DNA of 64,000 nt from Pseudoxanthomonas sp. 3HH-4 (GTDB lineage Bacteria; Pseudomonadota; Gammaproteobacteria; Xanthomonadales; Xanthomonadaceae): contig NZ_VFPB01000001.1 of assembly GCF_006716465.1 (NCBI RefSeq), positions 1,518,427 to 1,582,426 of the forward strand. The letters are read 5' to 3'. A model generated the notes under the pieces. It did no database searches, was not told the DNA's origin, and worked only from the letters and a program-made list of their open reading frames with translations. This document shows, in pieces, positions 37,357-46,365 of this stretch. Numbering within the stretch: the first letter of the stretch is position 1; every line of letters starts with the position of its first letter. The position numbers and the translations under genes were made by a program.

Positions 37357-37866
37357 TTACCACCAGCCCCAACGGCCCCAGCGCGGTCCCCAGAAGGGAT
37401 CGTAGTACGGGTAGGGGCGGACCTCCACTTCGCGCACTTCCGGCCACAGATACACCACGTCCGCCGCGACACGGGGAAGCTGGTAGTCGTAGTCGCCGAT
37501 GCGCGTGCTTTCGTAGCCCTCGATCTTGCCAACGAAGGTCACCTCACGACCCTCGGAGAACACGGCCGGGTCGTAGAAACCCGCGCGGCACGCAATGAAG
37601 CGGCCATCGGTCGCGTCCGGTGCCGAGGACAGCGGCCGGCCGGTGGCGGCGAGCGGACGCGATACAAGCTGGAAGCAGGTGCCGTTCTGGGCCGGGGTGG
37701 TACTGATGATGCGGCCGCCCCATCGCACCGGCGCCCCCACCTGCGGCGTACCGACGGAATCCCGCGGGTTGACCGGGGTGAAAGTGCCCTGCAGCGGCGC
37801 GGGTGCCGTAGCGCAGGCGGAGAGCAGCGCGGCGGCTGCGACGACAACGGCGAAGCGAAGTTTCAT
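37357..37866 (-). CDS. Slp-family outer-membrane lipoprotein
   Basis: A 169-residue lipoprotein: the signal peptide ends at the lipobox LLSAC (Cys18). The body VNPRDSVGTPQVGAPVRWGG and KIEGYESTRIGDYDYQLPRV matches the Slp family, starvation- or acid-induced outer-membrane lipoproteins, whose function is poorly known. The tail RPYPYYDPFWGPRWGRWGWW is rich in aromatic residues and glycine. It is the last gene of a leftward set, 17 bp after the transglutaminase gene. Confidence 0.85.
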   Translation of the reverse strand: MKLRFAVVVAAAALLSACATAPAPLQGTFTPVNPRDSVGTPQVGAPVRWGGRIISTTPAQNGTCFQLVSRPLAATGRPLSSAPDATDGRFIACRAGFYDPAVFSEGREVTFVGKIEGYESTRIGDYDYQLPRVAADVVYLWPEVREVEVRPYPYYDPFWGPRWGRWGWW

Positions 37867-37883
37867 GGCCAGTCTCCAGCGGG

Positions 37884-39830
37884 TTATGGGCGGTGCCGGC
37901 GCAGGTCTTCGATCAGTGCGCGGTGGTCCCCCTCATCCGCAGCGTAGCGCGCTGCGGCGAAACGCCGGCTGAGCGAAACCAGCGAGTCGGCGCCTTCGGG
38001 GCGCTGGGTGGCCACTCTGCGGGCCCAGGCGCCGGCTGTCTCGTGTGGTTCCCGTCCCAGGCCCAGCCGGGCGTAGCGTGCCCCCAGGCGGTGCCAGGCA
38101 CGCAGCAGCGGGTCGCGCTGGCGCTCGCCTCGGGCCAGCAGCCAGGCCATCCAGCCCACCGCGATCATTGCAAATACGCCGAACAGCGCGGCCAGTCCGG
38201 ATGTACCCAGTCGCTGCGCACCGAACTGCTGCAGCATGCGCGCCTGCCGCCTGGCATCGAACCCCAGCACCATGTCGTTCCAGCCGCGGCGCAGCCAGTC
38301 GCTCACCTGGCCAAGGCCATCCATGCTGATCAATCCGGCGCCGCCGGCACGGGCATCGCCAAGCCTGTCCTCGAGTGTGTCGTAGATGCGCTCCGGTGCG
38401 ACCGCAGCGGTGGGGTCCACGCGAACCCAGCCCCTCTGCGGCAGCCAGACCTCGGCCCATGCATGCGCGTCCATGTTGCGGACGATCCAGTAATCGCCCA
38501 GCCGGTTGTAGGTGCCACCGGTGTAGCCAGTGACTACGCGCGCCGGAACGCCACCGGAGCGCATCAGGAAGACGAAGGCCGAACTGAAGTGCTCGCAGTA
38601 TCCTGCCTGCTGGTCGAAGAGGAATTCATCGACGGTGTCGCGCCCGGGAAAGGGTGTGTTCAACGTGTAGGCGAAGCTGGAGCGGATCCAGTTCAGTGCA
38701 CGCCCGACCAGAACGGCGTCATTGCCACCGGCCTCGCGTCGCCATTGCGCGCCGAGCGCGCGCGTCCTCGGGTTGAAGCCGGCGGGCAGCTGCAGCGCCT
38801 GCCGGCGCAACGCGTCGGGCAGTTGGACATCGAAGCGGGTCGGCGCCGACGATTGAACGCGCCAGCGGCTCAGCGCATTCAATGGAAGTCGCGTGCGCGC
38901 GCTGTAGTCGCGTGTCAGGCTGGTGCCTTCCGGCGCGGCGACTGGAAGGTCCAGCATCACCAGGTCGCGATTGTCGGTAGGCTCCACGTCCATCTGGTAG
39001 TCCCACACAGTAGGCGCACGCGTGCTTGGTGCCGGCGGCCAGCCGGCCAGCGGATTGCCGCGGGTCCAGGTCCGCCCGTCGAAGTCGGCCAGCACCGGGC
39101 CGCGCCAGTACATCTGGGAGGTCGGTGGCGTTGCGCCGAAGAACTGCACGCGCAGGGCCGGGGTGTCGTCGGCGATCAGGTCCAGCCAGCCGCCGGGGGA
39201 CATTTCGTCGCTCAGGCCGGGCTTGGAAAGCGCGCGCTCGGGCACACCCCACAGCGGCGTGGGAAAGCGCGGAAAAAGCCAGAATGCCGCCATCACCAGC
39301 GGCACACCGAGCAGCACGAGTTTCCCGACCTGGCGGAGTTGCTGCAGGGGCCGCGCCGGGGCAGCGAGCGAGGTCGCCTCGGCATCGGCAAGGCGATGCA
39401 GCGCGACCAGGCCGCTCAATACGCCGACCAGCCCCAGGGCCATGCTCATTGGTCCCTGGTCGAGGAGGAACGCAGCGAAAGGTGCGAACAGCGCGAAACC
39501 CAGCAGGCTGCGGTTGTCTCGCAGGCTGCGGGTTTCGGTGGGTTTGATGGCCAGCATCGCCGCCAGCAACGCACAACCCGTGTCGCGGCCGAACTGCATG
39601 CCGGCGAAGGCCATCACGGCGACCACCATCGCGATGGCCAGCAGCGCACGCAGAAGTGCGGGCAGCGGACGCTTCCATGAGACGAAGGCGAGCATGAGGC
39701 CCGTTGCGCCCAAGCCCGCCGCCAGGGTGGGCGGCAGGTGGATCAGCAGGGCGAACAGGCAAACGCCCGCCGTCGCCAGCGTCCATCGGCGACTTGCCGG
39801 ATCCAGCGCCAGGGGCTCAGGAGACGGCAT
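37884..39830 (-). CDS. TgpA-like membrane transglutaminase
   Basis: A 648-residue inner-membrane protein: about six N-terminal helices (DUF3488-like, residues 15-180), a periplasmic transglutaminase domain and one late helix (around 550-575). The catalytic Cys lies in AGYCEHFSSAFVFLMR, the His in MDAHAWAEVWLP and the Asp in RVDPTAAVAPERI. In Pseudomonas the related TgpA is essential and its gene sits with moxR and DUF58 genes, as here. The start overlaps the DUF58 stop by 14 bases. The target may be peptide or cell-envelope amides. Confidence 0.93.
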   Translation of the reverse strand: MPSPEPLALDPASRRWTLATAGVCLFALLIHLPPTLAAGLGATGLMLAFVSWKRPLPALLRALLAIAMVVAVMAFAGMQFGRDTGCALLAAMLAIKPTETRSLRDNRSLLGFALFAPFAAFLLDQGPMSMALGLVGVLSGLVALHRLADAEATSLAAPARPLQQLRQVGKLVLLGVPLVMAAFWLFPRFPTPLWGVPERALSKPGLSDEMSPGGWLDLIADDTPALRVQFFGATPPTSQMYWRGPVLADFDGRTWTRGNPLAGWPPAPSTRAPTVWDYQMDVEPTDNRDLVMLDLPVAAPEGTSLTRDYSARTRLPLNALSRWRVQSSAPTRFDVQLPDALRRQALQLPAGFNPRTRALGAQWRREAGGNDAVLVGRALNWIRSSFAYTLNTPFPGRDTVDEFLFDQQAGYCEHFSSAFVFLMRSGGVPARVVTGYTGGTYNRLGDYWIVRNMDAHAWAEVWLPQRGWVRVDPTAAVAPERIYDTLEDRLGDARAGGAGLISMDGLGQVSDWLRRGWNDMVLGFDARRQARMLQQFGAQRLGTSGLAALFGVFAMIAVGWMAWLLARGERQRDPLLRAWHRLGARYARLGLGREPHETAGAWARRVATQRPEGADSLVSLSRRFAAARYAADEGDHRALIEDLRRHRP

Positions 39831-40782
39831 GGGGCATCAGCGCCAGCGCGCGCAGGCAAAGATGTCGATGGGCGGTGCCTGCGCCGGGACCGAGCGGAGG
39901 TTGGCCAGGCAGCAGCAGGCGGTACCGACGACCTTCGCGTTCGGCAAGCTCGATCCAGTGCGCCAGGCGCTGGATGCGGTGTTCGTGCGGCAGCGATGGC
40001 AATGCGGTCCATGCGAGTTCCACTTCCTGCCCAAGCGGCTGTTCGTATTCGCGTACCAGCAGCTGATCTTGCCGAGCCGACGGTTTCCATGCGATGGAAC
40101 GCCGTGCATCGCCCGCACGGTAGTTGCGCAACTGGTGCACGTCCTCGCCACCGGGATGCGGGCGCGTGCGGCTTCCGGCACCCGAGATGTCAGGCAGCGG
40201 TGGACCTTGCGGCTCGGGAGTCGGGTAGACCAGCAGAGGGGAGGAGGGCCATACCCAGGCCCAGGCGCGCGCGAGTCCCAGTGGTTGGGTGGTGGACAGG
40301 CGGATACGGTCGAGGTCGTACCATCCGCGCTGCCGAGTCGGAAGTGACAGTTCCGCCACGGCGCCGTCAGATGGCGCCAGCATGGCGAAGACGTGCCTGT
40401 CGCAGGCATCCACGCGCAGGCCATGGCGCGCGCGCGCGTCGCGTGAAGACAACGCCACTTGAAGCCGCAGCGGGGTGCCTGCCGGGACGGGGTCGGCGGC
40501 GATCGCATCGATCCGCAGGTCCGCCAGTTGCAGGTGCGCGAAGATCAGGCTGGCCATCGCCGTGGCACCCAGCAACAGCGCCAGCAGCAACCCCGGATTG
40601 TTGTTGTAGTTCAACGCCCCCAGCGCCATCGTGAATACCAGCGCCGCGAAGAAAAGACCGAACCGCGTGGGCAGCACATAGATGCGCCGGCGGTCCAGCT
40701 GCACGGGCAGGGGTTCTGGTCGACGGGGTCGCGCCAGCCGGGCGAAGCGGCGGGCGAGGCGTGCGCGCGGCGTGCTTGCCAT
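39817..40782 (-). CDS. DUF58 domain protein
   Basis: A 321-residue membrane protein with a basic N-terminus, two helices (about 38-85), and the DUF58 signature EDVHQLRNYRAGDARRSIAWKPSARQDQLLVREYE. The DUF58 region is usually part of a von Willebrand-like fold and accompanies MoxR ATPases. Its start is two bases after the moxR stop and its stop lies inside the transglutaminase gene, so the three form one unit. The molecular role is unknown. Confidence 0.92.
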   Translation of the reverse strand: MASTPRARLARRFARLARPRRPEPLPVQLDRRRIYVLPTRFGLFFAALVFTMALGALNYNNNPGLLLALLLGATAMASLIFAHLQLADLRIDAIAADPVPAGTPLRLQVALSSRDARARHGLRVDACDRHVFAMLAPSDGAVAELSLPTRQRGWYDLDRIRLSTTQPLGLARAWAWVWPSSPLLVYPTPEPQGPPLPDISGAGSRTRPHPGGEDVHQLRNYRAGDARRSIAWKPSARQDQLLVREYEQPLGQEVELAWTALPSLPHEHRIQRLAHWIELAEREGRRYRLLLPGQPPLGPGAGTAHRHLCLRALALMPHAVS

Positions 40783-40784
40783 GC

Positions 40785-41738
40785 TCAGTCCACGGGCACC
40801 GCGTGCAGGATGGCCTTGGTCAGCGCGACCGCCTGACCGGTTTCGGCTTCAGTGACGATGCGGTGGGAGGCCACGGCCAGGAACAGTGTCTGCACGTCCT
40901 CGGGTAGCACGTGGTTGCGGCCCACCAACAACGCATAGGCTCGGGCAGCGCGCAGCAGGGCGATGCCCGCGCGCGGCGACAGGCCGACCCGCACGCCGGG
41001 GTGCTGCCGGCTGCGGGCCAGCAACGCCTGTACGTAGTCGATCAGGGCATCGCTGGCATGCACTTCGCCAACGGCTTGCCGCAGCGCCACCACTTCTTCG
41101 GACGACAAGAGCGGCATCGCCTGCGCGATCATCATCCGCCGGTCGGTGCCGGCCAGCAGCGCGCGCTCGGATTCCGCATTCGGATATCCGAGGGCCAGCC
41201 GCAGCAGGAAGCGATCCAGTTGCGAATCCGGTAACGGATAGGTGCCGGAGAGGTCCACGGGATTCTGCGTGGCGATCACGAAGAAAGGCTCCGGCAACGC
41301 GTGGGTCACGCCATCCAGGGTGACCTGGTGTTCCGCCATGGCTTCCAGCAGCGCGCTTTGCGTGCGCGGAGGCGCGCGGTTGATCTCGTCGGCCAGCAGC
41401 ACGTTGGTGAAGACCGGTCCCGGATGGAAGCTGAAGGCACGCGCTTGGACATCGTAAACCGACACGCCGAGGACATCAGCCGGCAACAGGTCCGAAGTGA
41501 ACTGCACGCGCTGGAACGTCAGGCCCAGCGTGGCCGCCAGTGCGTGCGCCAGCGTGGTCTTGCCGAGCCCCGGCAGGTCCTCGATCAGCAGATGGCCATC
41601 GGAGAGCAGCGCCACAAAGGCGAGGCGGACTTCATGGACTTTGCCCAGCACCAGCGAGTTGACCTGTGCCTGGGCGCGTTTGAGGGCGTCGGCCAAGCCT
41701 TCGGATAGCATAGGGCGGGTGCTGGGAATGGCGGACAT
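40785..41738 (-). CDS. MoxR-family AAA+ ATPase
   Basis: A 317-residue AAA+ chaperone-like ATPase thought to insert cofactors or mature partner proteins. It shows Walker A DLPGLGKTTLAHALA, Walker B FTNVLLADEINRAPPRTQSALLEAM, sensor I FFVIATQNPVDLSGTYPLPD, and the family's arginine region SQLDRFLLRL. It heads the operon with DUF58 and TgpA-like genes. ATG 41738 is used; the divergent GT39 gene starts 45 bp away. Confidence 0.95.
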   Translation of the reverse strand: MSAIPSTRPMLSEGLADALKRAQAQVNSLVLGKVHEVRLAFVALLSDGHLLIEDLPGLGKTTLAHALAATLGLTFQRVQFTSDLLPADVLGVSVYDVQARAFSFHPGPVFTNVLLADEINRAPPRTQSALLEAMAEHQVTLDGVTHALPEPFFVIATQNPVDLSGTYPLPDSQLDRFLLRLALGYPNAESERALLAGTDRRMMIAQAMPLLSSEEVVALRQAVGEVHASDALIDYVQALLARSRQHPGVRVGLSPRAGIALLRAARAYALLVGRNHVLPEDVQTLFLAVASHRIVTEAETGQAVALTKAILHAVPVD

Positions 41739-41782
41739 CGCGCTCTCGGTTTCCGATCATGGTTTCAGGGAAGTGTAGCGAG

Positions 41783-43624
41783 ATGGAAGAAGAACAACGC
41801 GCGCGCCGATGGTTCCTTGCGGTGTGGACAATCGTGACGGTCGTCAAGATCGCGATCGCCGCACGCTTGCCGTTGTTCGTGGACGAAGCGTTCTACTGGC
41901 AGGAAGGCCAGCATCTGGCGGCGGCGTATTCCGACCTGCCGGGATTGACCGCATGGTTGACGCGCCTCGGAACCGAGTTCGGCGGACATCACGTACTGGC
42001 GGTGCGCGCGCCCTTCCTGCTGTTGGCGGCGGTGCTGCCATGGCTGGTGGCCCGGAGCGCAGCACACTGGTTTGGTGCTGCAGTGGGATGGCAGGCGGCC
42101 TTGCTGACCGTGCTGATGCCGCTGTCGGGCACGTTGGGCCTGCTGGCGTTGCCGGATGTGCCGATGGCGGTCGCAACCGTGCTCTGCGCCGATGCCGGTG
42201 CACGCCTGCTGCGTGAAGTCGATGCGATGTCCGCGACCGAACTGGCGTTTGGACTGATGCTGGGCGCGCTGAGCCACTACCGTTTCGTGGGCGTGATCGG
42301 CGTGGGTCTGGTCGCCCTGCTGTGGTTGCCCGAGGGCCGGAAGGTGCTCCGTGATGCGCGGGTCTGGGTTGCGCTTGCGGTGGGCCTGCTCGCCTGGGCG
42401 CCATTGCTCGCGTGGAACCTCGAATACGCCGATGCCGGCCTGCGTTTCCAGTTGCTTGATCGCCATCCCTGGGCCTTCCACGGTGATGGCGCACGCTTCC
42501 TGCTGGTGCAGGCGGCGATGGTCACACCGTTGCTGTTCTGGGCCATGCTCGTCGTTTCGCTGCGCGGCTTGCGCGGTGGCAAAGAGGCCGGCACCGCTTG
42601 GCGCTATTTCGCGCTGCTCGGCGCGATCTCCACGCTTGGTTTCTTCCTCATCGGCTTCTTCGCCGACAACGAACGCGTCAGTTTCCATTGGCCGTTGCCG
42701 GGCTATCTCGCCCTTGTCGTGGTGGTGCCGCTTCTGTTGCGTGCGTGGTCTCCCGTGCGGCGGAAAGCGACCTGGGGGCTCGCCGGGATCGGTGCGATGC
42801 TGATGCTGGGTTACTACGTCGTGGTATCGCTGCCTGGACTGCGCACGCAGATGGCCGGCAGCAAGTATTACCCCGAGAACTTCGCTGGCTGGGACACGCT
42901 GGCAGCGGAAGTACGCAAGGCCCAGGCAGGGCTGCCCGAGGGGACCGTGCTGCTCGCGGACAGCTTCAAGACCGGCGCCGAACTCGGCTTCGCGCTGGGT
43001 GACGCGGATATCCCGACCCTGGATCATCCATTGAATCGCAAGCACGGGCGGGCACCCCAGCTCCAGTTGTGGGGCCTGGAGCACGATGGCAAGCGCAGCG
43101 CGCCCACCTTGCTGGTGGTCGCCGCCACCGACGTGAAGTTCAGCGCATTGCTCGCGCACTACCAGCGCCTGTGCGCCGTGGTGGGGCCGTTGCCGCCGGC
43201 GAAAGCGGTGAACATCGATCACGGCGCGCGCCGTTTCCTGCTGTTCGCGCTGCCCGCACAAACTGCGGGCGGCGAATGCATCACGCCGGTCGTCGCCAAC
43301 ATCGACATGCCGGAAGCGGGTGCCACTGTCGGCCGGCGCTTCAGCGTGGGAGGCTGGGCCGTGAAGGATGTGGTGGGCGTGACGAAGGTGGAAGTGCTGA
43401 TGGACGGCCGGGTCGTCGCCGAAGCCAAGGACGCCATCGCCAATGACTGGCTGACCGTTTTCCTGAAGGGCGCCTCGCGCGATCCGCGCATGCCGCGGGT
43501 GCAGTTCAATGTCGAGGTGGACGTCGGCACGTTGCCGACGGGCCGGCATTGGTTGGGGTTGCGGGTGACCGGCGGAGACGGCAGCGTGGAAACGTGGGCG
43601 GAACGGCCCGTCGTGGTGCAGTGA
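41783..43624 (+). CDS. GT39-type membrane glycosyltransferase
   Basis: A 613-residue protein with about 10 to 11 membrane helices, then a soluble periplasmic tail of about 230 residues. The first loop has LPLFVDEAFYWQEGQHLAAA, the ArnT/PMT-like acidic motif that binds a polyprenyl-phosphate sugar. Targets in this family are lipid A, proteins or polysaccharides. ATG 41783 (MEEEQRARRW) is preferred to an upstream ATG at 41759. The tail around 520-600 forms a beta-rich domain (FSVGGWAVKDVVGVTKVEVL) of unknown use, not typical of ArnT. Confidence 0.85.
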   Translation: MEEEQRARRWFLAVWTIVTVVKIAIAARLPLFVDEAFYWQEGQHLAAAYSDLPGLTAWLTRLGTEFGGHHVLAVRAPFLLLAAVLPWLVARSAAHWFGAAVGWQAALLTVLMPLSGTLGLLALPDVPMAVATVLCADAGARLLREVDAMSATELAFGLMLGALSHYRFVGVIGVGLVALLWLPEGRKVLRDARVWVALAVGLLAWAPLLAWNLEYADAGLRFQLLDRHPWAFHGDGARFLLVQAAMVTPLLFWAMLVVSLRGLRGGKEAGTAWRYFALLGAISTLGFFLIGFFADNERVSFHWPLPGYLALVVVVPLLLRAWSPVRRKATWGLAGIGAMLMLGYYVVVSLPGLRTQMAGSKYYPENFAGWDTLAAEVRKAQAGLPEGTVLLADSFKTGAELGFALGDADIPTLDHPLNRKHGRAPQLQLWGLEHDGKRSAPTLLVVAATDVKFSALLAHYQRLCAVVGPLPPAKAVNIDHGARRFLLFALPAQTAGGECITPVVANIDMPEAGATVGRRFSVGGWAVKDVVGVTKVEVLMDGRVVAEAKDAIANDWLTVFLKGASRDPRMPRVQFNVEVDVGTLPTGRHWLGLRVTGGDGSVETWAERPVVVQ

Positions 43625-43630
43625 CGCGCT

Positions 43631-44200
43631 TCAGGGAAGTTCGAAGCCGGCCTCGCGCAGCATCCGCGCCACCGCGATCAGGGGCAGGCCGACCAGGGCG
43701 GTAGGGTCCGACGATTCGATGGCATCGAACAACGCGATGCCGAACCCTTCCGACTTGAAGCTTCCCGCGCAGTCGAAGGGCTGCTCCGCGTCCACGTATC
43801 GCTCGATCTCGGCAGAATCCAGGTGGCGAAAGCGCACGGTGGTGACATCCTGCGCCTGCAGGACTTGTTCATCGCGTACCAGGCACACGGCCGTGTGGAA
43901 GCGGACCTCCCGGCCCGACATCGCGGTCAGTTGGGCGATGGCGGCCTCGCGCTGGCCGGGTTTGCCGAGAGGCTGTCCGTCGAGTTCGGCAGCCTGGTCC
44001 GCGCCGATGATCCAGCTGCCCGGGTGCTGGTGGGCGATGGCATCGGCCTTGGCCCGGGCCAGGCGGCTGGCCATGGCCGGCACGGATTCGCCGTCCAGCA
44101 GCGCTTCGTCCACTTCCGGGCGCGCGATATGGAACGGCACGCGCAGCCGCTCCAGCAGTTCGCGGCGGTAGCGGGAAGTCGAGGCAAGCATCAGCGGCAT
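43631..44200 (-). CDS. Maf-family nucleotide pyrophosphatase, YceF type
   Basis: A 189-residue house-cleaning pyrophosphatase; the YceF group hydrolyses 7-methyl-GTP. It begins LMLASTSRYRRELLERL and has PEVDEALLDGES, IIGADQAAELDGQPLGKPG, FHTAVCLVRD, and the end CAGSFKSEGFGIALFDAIE with LVGLPLIAVARML. ATG 44200 matches the family start; 38 more in-frame codons upstream lie in the promoter region. It is divergent from the yceD-rpmF operon, its usual neighbour. Confidence 0.94.
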   Translation of the reverse strand: MPLMLASTSRYRRELLERLRVPFHIARPEVDEALLDGESVPAMASRLARAKADAIAHQHPGSWIIGADQAAELDGQPLGKPGQREAAIAQLTAMSGREVRFHTAVCLVRDEQVLQAQDVTTVRFRHLDSAEIERYVDAEQPFDCAGSFKSEGFGIALFDAIESSDPTALVGLPLIAVARMLREAGFELP

Positions 44201-44285
44201 GGCGTTGGGTGACCGGCAGGGGCGGGCGGGGGAGTCTGACGGGCGGCGGGGCGCCCGGCAAGCCATCCTCGTCGGAGGGGGTGGT

Positions 44286-44314
44286 TTGACAGTTCGGTCC
44301 TTCATCCTTAACAT
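44286..44314 (+). promoter_or_regulatory. Sigma-70 promoter for yceD-rpmF-fabH
   Basis: Perfect TTGACA (44286-44291), 17-bp spacer, TAACAT (44309-44314). The expected start of transcription (about 44321) is only a few bases before the yceD ATG at 44325, so the transcript may be almost leaderless. Confidence 0.65.
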
Positions 44315-44324
44315 TCAGCGGCTT

Positions 44325-44831
44325 ATGTCCGCGAATACGCCCGAGATGTTGGATGCTTGGCGCATGGTCGCGGCCCGGCGCAGCTTTGAAGGCCGCCTGC
44401 CGCTGTCCTCCATGACCCGATTGCAGGGCCTTCTGGTCGATACCGAGGGCGAGGTGCGTTACGTGATCGAGTTCGATCGCGACGCGTTGCAGGTGCCTTT
44501 CATCGGGTTGCGGATCGAAGCGGAACTGCCGCTGGTATGCCAGCGCAGCCTGAAGCGGTTCGTGCTGCCGGTGACGGTCGAGCAGCGGCTGGGGCTGGTG
44601 CGCAGCGAGGATGAGGAATCCGCGCTGCCACCGGGCTACGAGGCCCTGCTGGTGCCGGAGGACGGCATGCTTCGCCCCGCCGACCTGGTGGAGGACGAGC
44701 TGGTCCTGGCCGTGCCGGTGGTGCCCGTGGATCCGATGTCAGAGGCGGTCGAACGTGAGTGGGCCGCTGACGAAGAAGAGGTGGCGAAGACCAGTCCGTT
44801 CGCGGCGCTGGCCTCGCTGAAGAAGAACTAG
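44325..44831 (+). CDS. yceD: YceD family protein (DUF177), 23S rRNA accumulation protein
   Basis: A 168-residue protein placed ahead of rpmF, as in most bacteria. In E. coli YceD is needed for normal 23S rRNA build-up. It shows [19 protein letters not shown] near the start, [20 protein letters not shown] in the middle (the first Cys being conserved), and the acidic [18 protein letters not shown] block. [12 protein letters not shown] at 44325 fits the family start, and the frame upstream runs into the promoter. Confidence 0.92.
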   Translation: MSANTPEMLDAWRMVAARRSFEGRLPLSSMTRLQGLLVDTEGEVRYVIEFDRDALQVPFIGLRIEAELPLVCQRSLKRFVLPVTVEQRLGLVRSEDEESALPPGYEALLVPEDGMLRPADLVEDELVLAVPVVPVDPMSEAVEREWAADEEEVAKTSPFAALASLKKN

Positions 44832-44898
44832 CCGCTACGGCGGTCTGGCAATACGAACCGCAAGGTTCACCAACAGATACAAGAGCTGGAGCAATCCC

Positions 44899-45093
44899 AT
44901 GGCTGTGCAGAAATCCCGCGTCACCCCGTCCCGTCGTGGCCAGCGTCGTTCGCACGACGCGCTGACCGCCAAGCAGCTGTCGACCGACCCGACCACGGGC
45001 GAGATCCATCTGCGCCACCATGTGACCGCCGACGGTTACTACCGCGGCAAGAAGGTCATCGCCACCAAAACGACGGCCGTCGAAGAAGATTGA
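44899..45093 (+). CDS. rpmF: 50S ribosomal protein L32
   Basis: A 64-residue ribosomal protein, [20 protein letters not shown] at the start. It has no zinc-binding cysteines, so it is the zinc-free type and would not be subject to replacement under zinc limitation. GGAG lies eight bases ahead of the ATG. fabH follows directly; plsX, present between these genes in E. coli, is absent. Confidence 0.98.
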   Translation: MAVQKSRVTPSRRGQRRSHDALTAKQLSTDPTTGEIHLRHHVTADGYYRGKKVIATKTTAVEED

Positions 45094-45181
45094 TCCGTGC
45101 GGCGCGCCCTCCCGCAGGGCGCGCTTCCCGCATGATCAATGACAACCAGGGCCCTTCGTCGGGCCGGCAATGGGAGCGTGC

Positions 45182-46177
45182 ATGAGCGAGCCGGGTAACA
45201 AGGGGCGCATTTACGCGCGCATCGCCGGTACGGGCAGCTATCTGCCCGAAAAGGTGCTGACCAACGAAGACCTGTCGAAGCTGGTCGATACCAGCGACGA
45301 ATGGATCCAGTCCCGCACCGGCATCCGTGAGCGGCACATCGCTGCCGAAGGCGAAACCGCTGGCGACCTCGGCTACCAGGCGGCGCTCCGCGCCCTCGAA
45401 GCAGCCGGCGTCGATGCCTCCGAGATCGACCTGATCGTGGTGGGCACCACCACGCCCGACCTCATCTTCCCCTCGACCGCCTGCCTGATCCAGGCGCGGC
45501 TGGGTATCGCGGGCTGCGCGGCGCTGGACGTCAATGCGGCCTGCTCGGGTTTCATCTACGCCCTCAGCGTGGCCGACAAGTTCATCCGCTGCGGCGATGC
45601 GAAGACGGCCCTGGTCATCGGCACCGAGACGCTCAGCCGCATCGTCGACTGGACCGAGCGCACCACTTGCGTGCTGTTTGGCGACGGTGCCGGCGCGGCC
45701 ATCCTGAAGGCCGACGGCGATACCGGCATCCTCAGCACCCATCTGCATGCCGATGGCAGCAAGAAGGAACTGCTGTGGAACCCGGTCGGCGTGTCGGCCG
45801 GCTTCAAGCCGGACGAGCCGAACAACGGCATCCGCATCCACATGAAGGGCAACGACGTCTTCAAGTATGCGGTGAAGGCGCTCGACAGCGTGGTCGATGA
45901 GACGCTCGAGGCCAACGGCCTGGACAAGCACGCCCTGGATTGGCTGATCCCGCACCAGGCCAACCTGCGCATTATCGAAGCCACCGCCAAGCGGCTGGAC
46001 ATGTCGATGGACCAGGTCATCGTGACCGTCGACAAGCATGGCAACACATCGTCCGGGTCCGTGCCGCTGGCGTTGGATGCGGCCGTCCGGTCGGGCCGCG
46101 TCGAACGTGGCCAGTTGCTGCTGCTGGAAGCGTTCGGCGGCGGCTTCACCTGGGGCTCGGTGCTGCTGCGCTATTGA
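45182..46177 (+). CDS. fabH: Beta-ketoacyl-ACP synthase III
   Basis: Starts fatty-acid chains by condensing acetyl-CoA with malonyl-ACP. The 331-residue protein has the triad Cys121 ([11 protein letters not shown]), His258 (IPHQANLRI) and Asn288 (HGNTSSGS), and [12 protein letters not shown] 45182 has GGGAG five bases upstream; the GTG-like and ATG alternatives only add four residues. A hairpin follows the gene, so fabD may have separate transcription. Confidence 0.97.
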   Translation: MSEPGNKGRIYARIAGTGSYLPEKVLTNEDLSKLVDTSDEWIQSRTGIRERHIAAEGETAGDLGYQAALRALEAAGVDASEIDLIVVGTTTPDLIFPSTACLIQARLGIAGCAALDVNAACSGFIYALSVADKFIRCGDAKTALVIGTETLSRIVDWTERTTCVLFGDGAGAAILKADGDTGILSTHLHADGSKKELLWNPVGVSAGFKPDEPNNGIRIHMKGNDVFKYAVKALDSVVDETLEANGLDKHALDWLIPHQANLRIIEATAKRLDMSMDQVIVTVDKHGNTSSGSVPLALDAAVRSGRVERGQLLLLEAFGGGFTWGSVLLRY

Positions 46178-46200
46178 GGTCCGCACCCCTGCGACGATGG

Positions 46201-46226
46201 AAGGCGATGCCGGGAGGCATCGCCTT
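46201..46226 (+). terminator. Terminator-like hairpin after fabH
   Basis: Perfect stem AAGGCGATGCC/GGCATCGCCTT with loop GGGA, followed by CTTCGTTTCC. The T-run is broken, so it may be an attenuator or stabilising hairpin. Confidence 0.5.
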
Positions 46227-46365
46227 CTTCGTTTCCGGCGCTGCGTTTCCGTTGCACATGGCGTTGCTGCGTGCGACGCGGCGTCGCATGCGCATACGCA
46301 CCGGTACAGACAATCGAGCGGGTTCGCCCGTATCATCGCCGCCTGATTTCACGCAGGGTGTCCGA

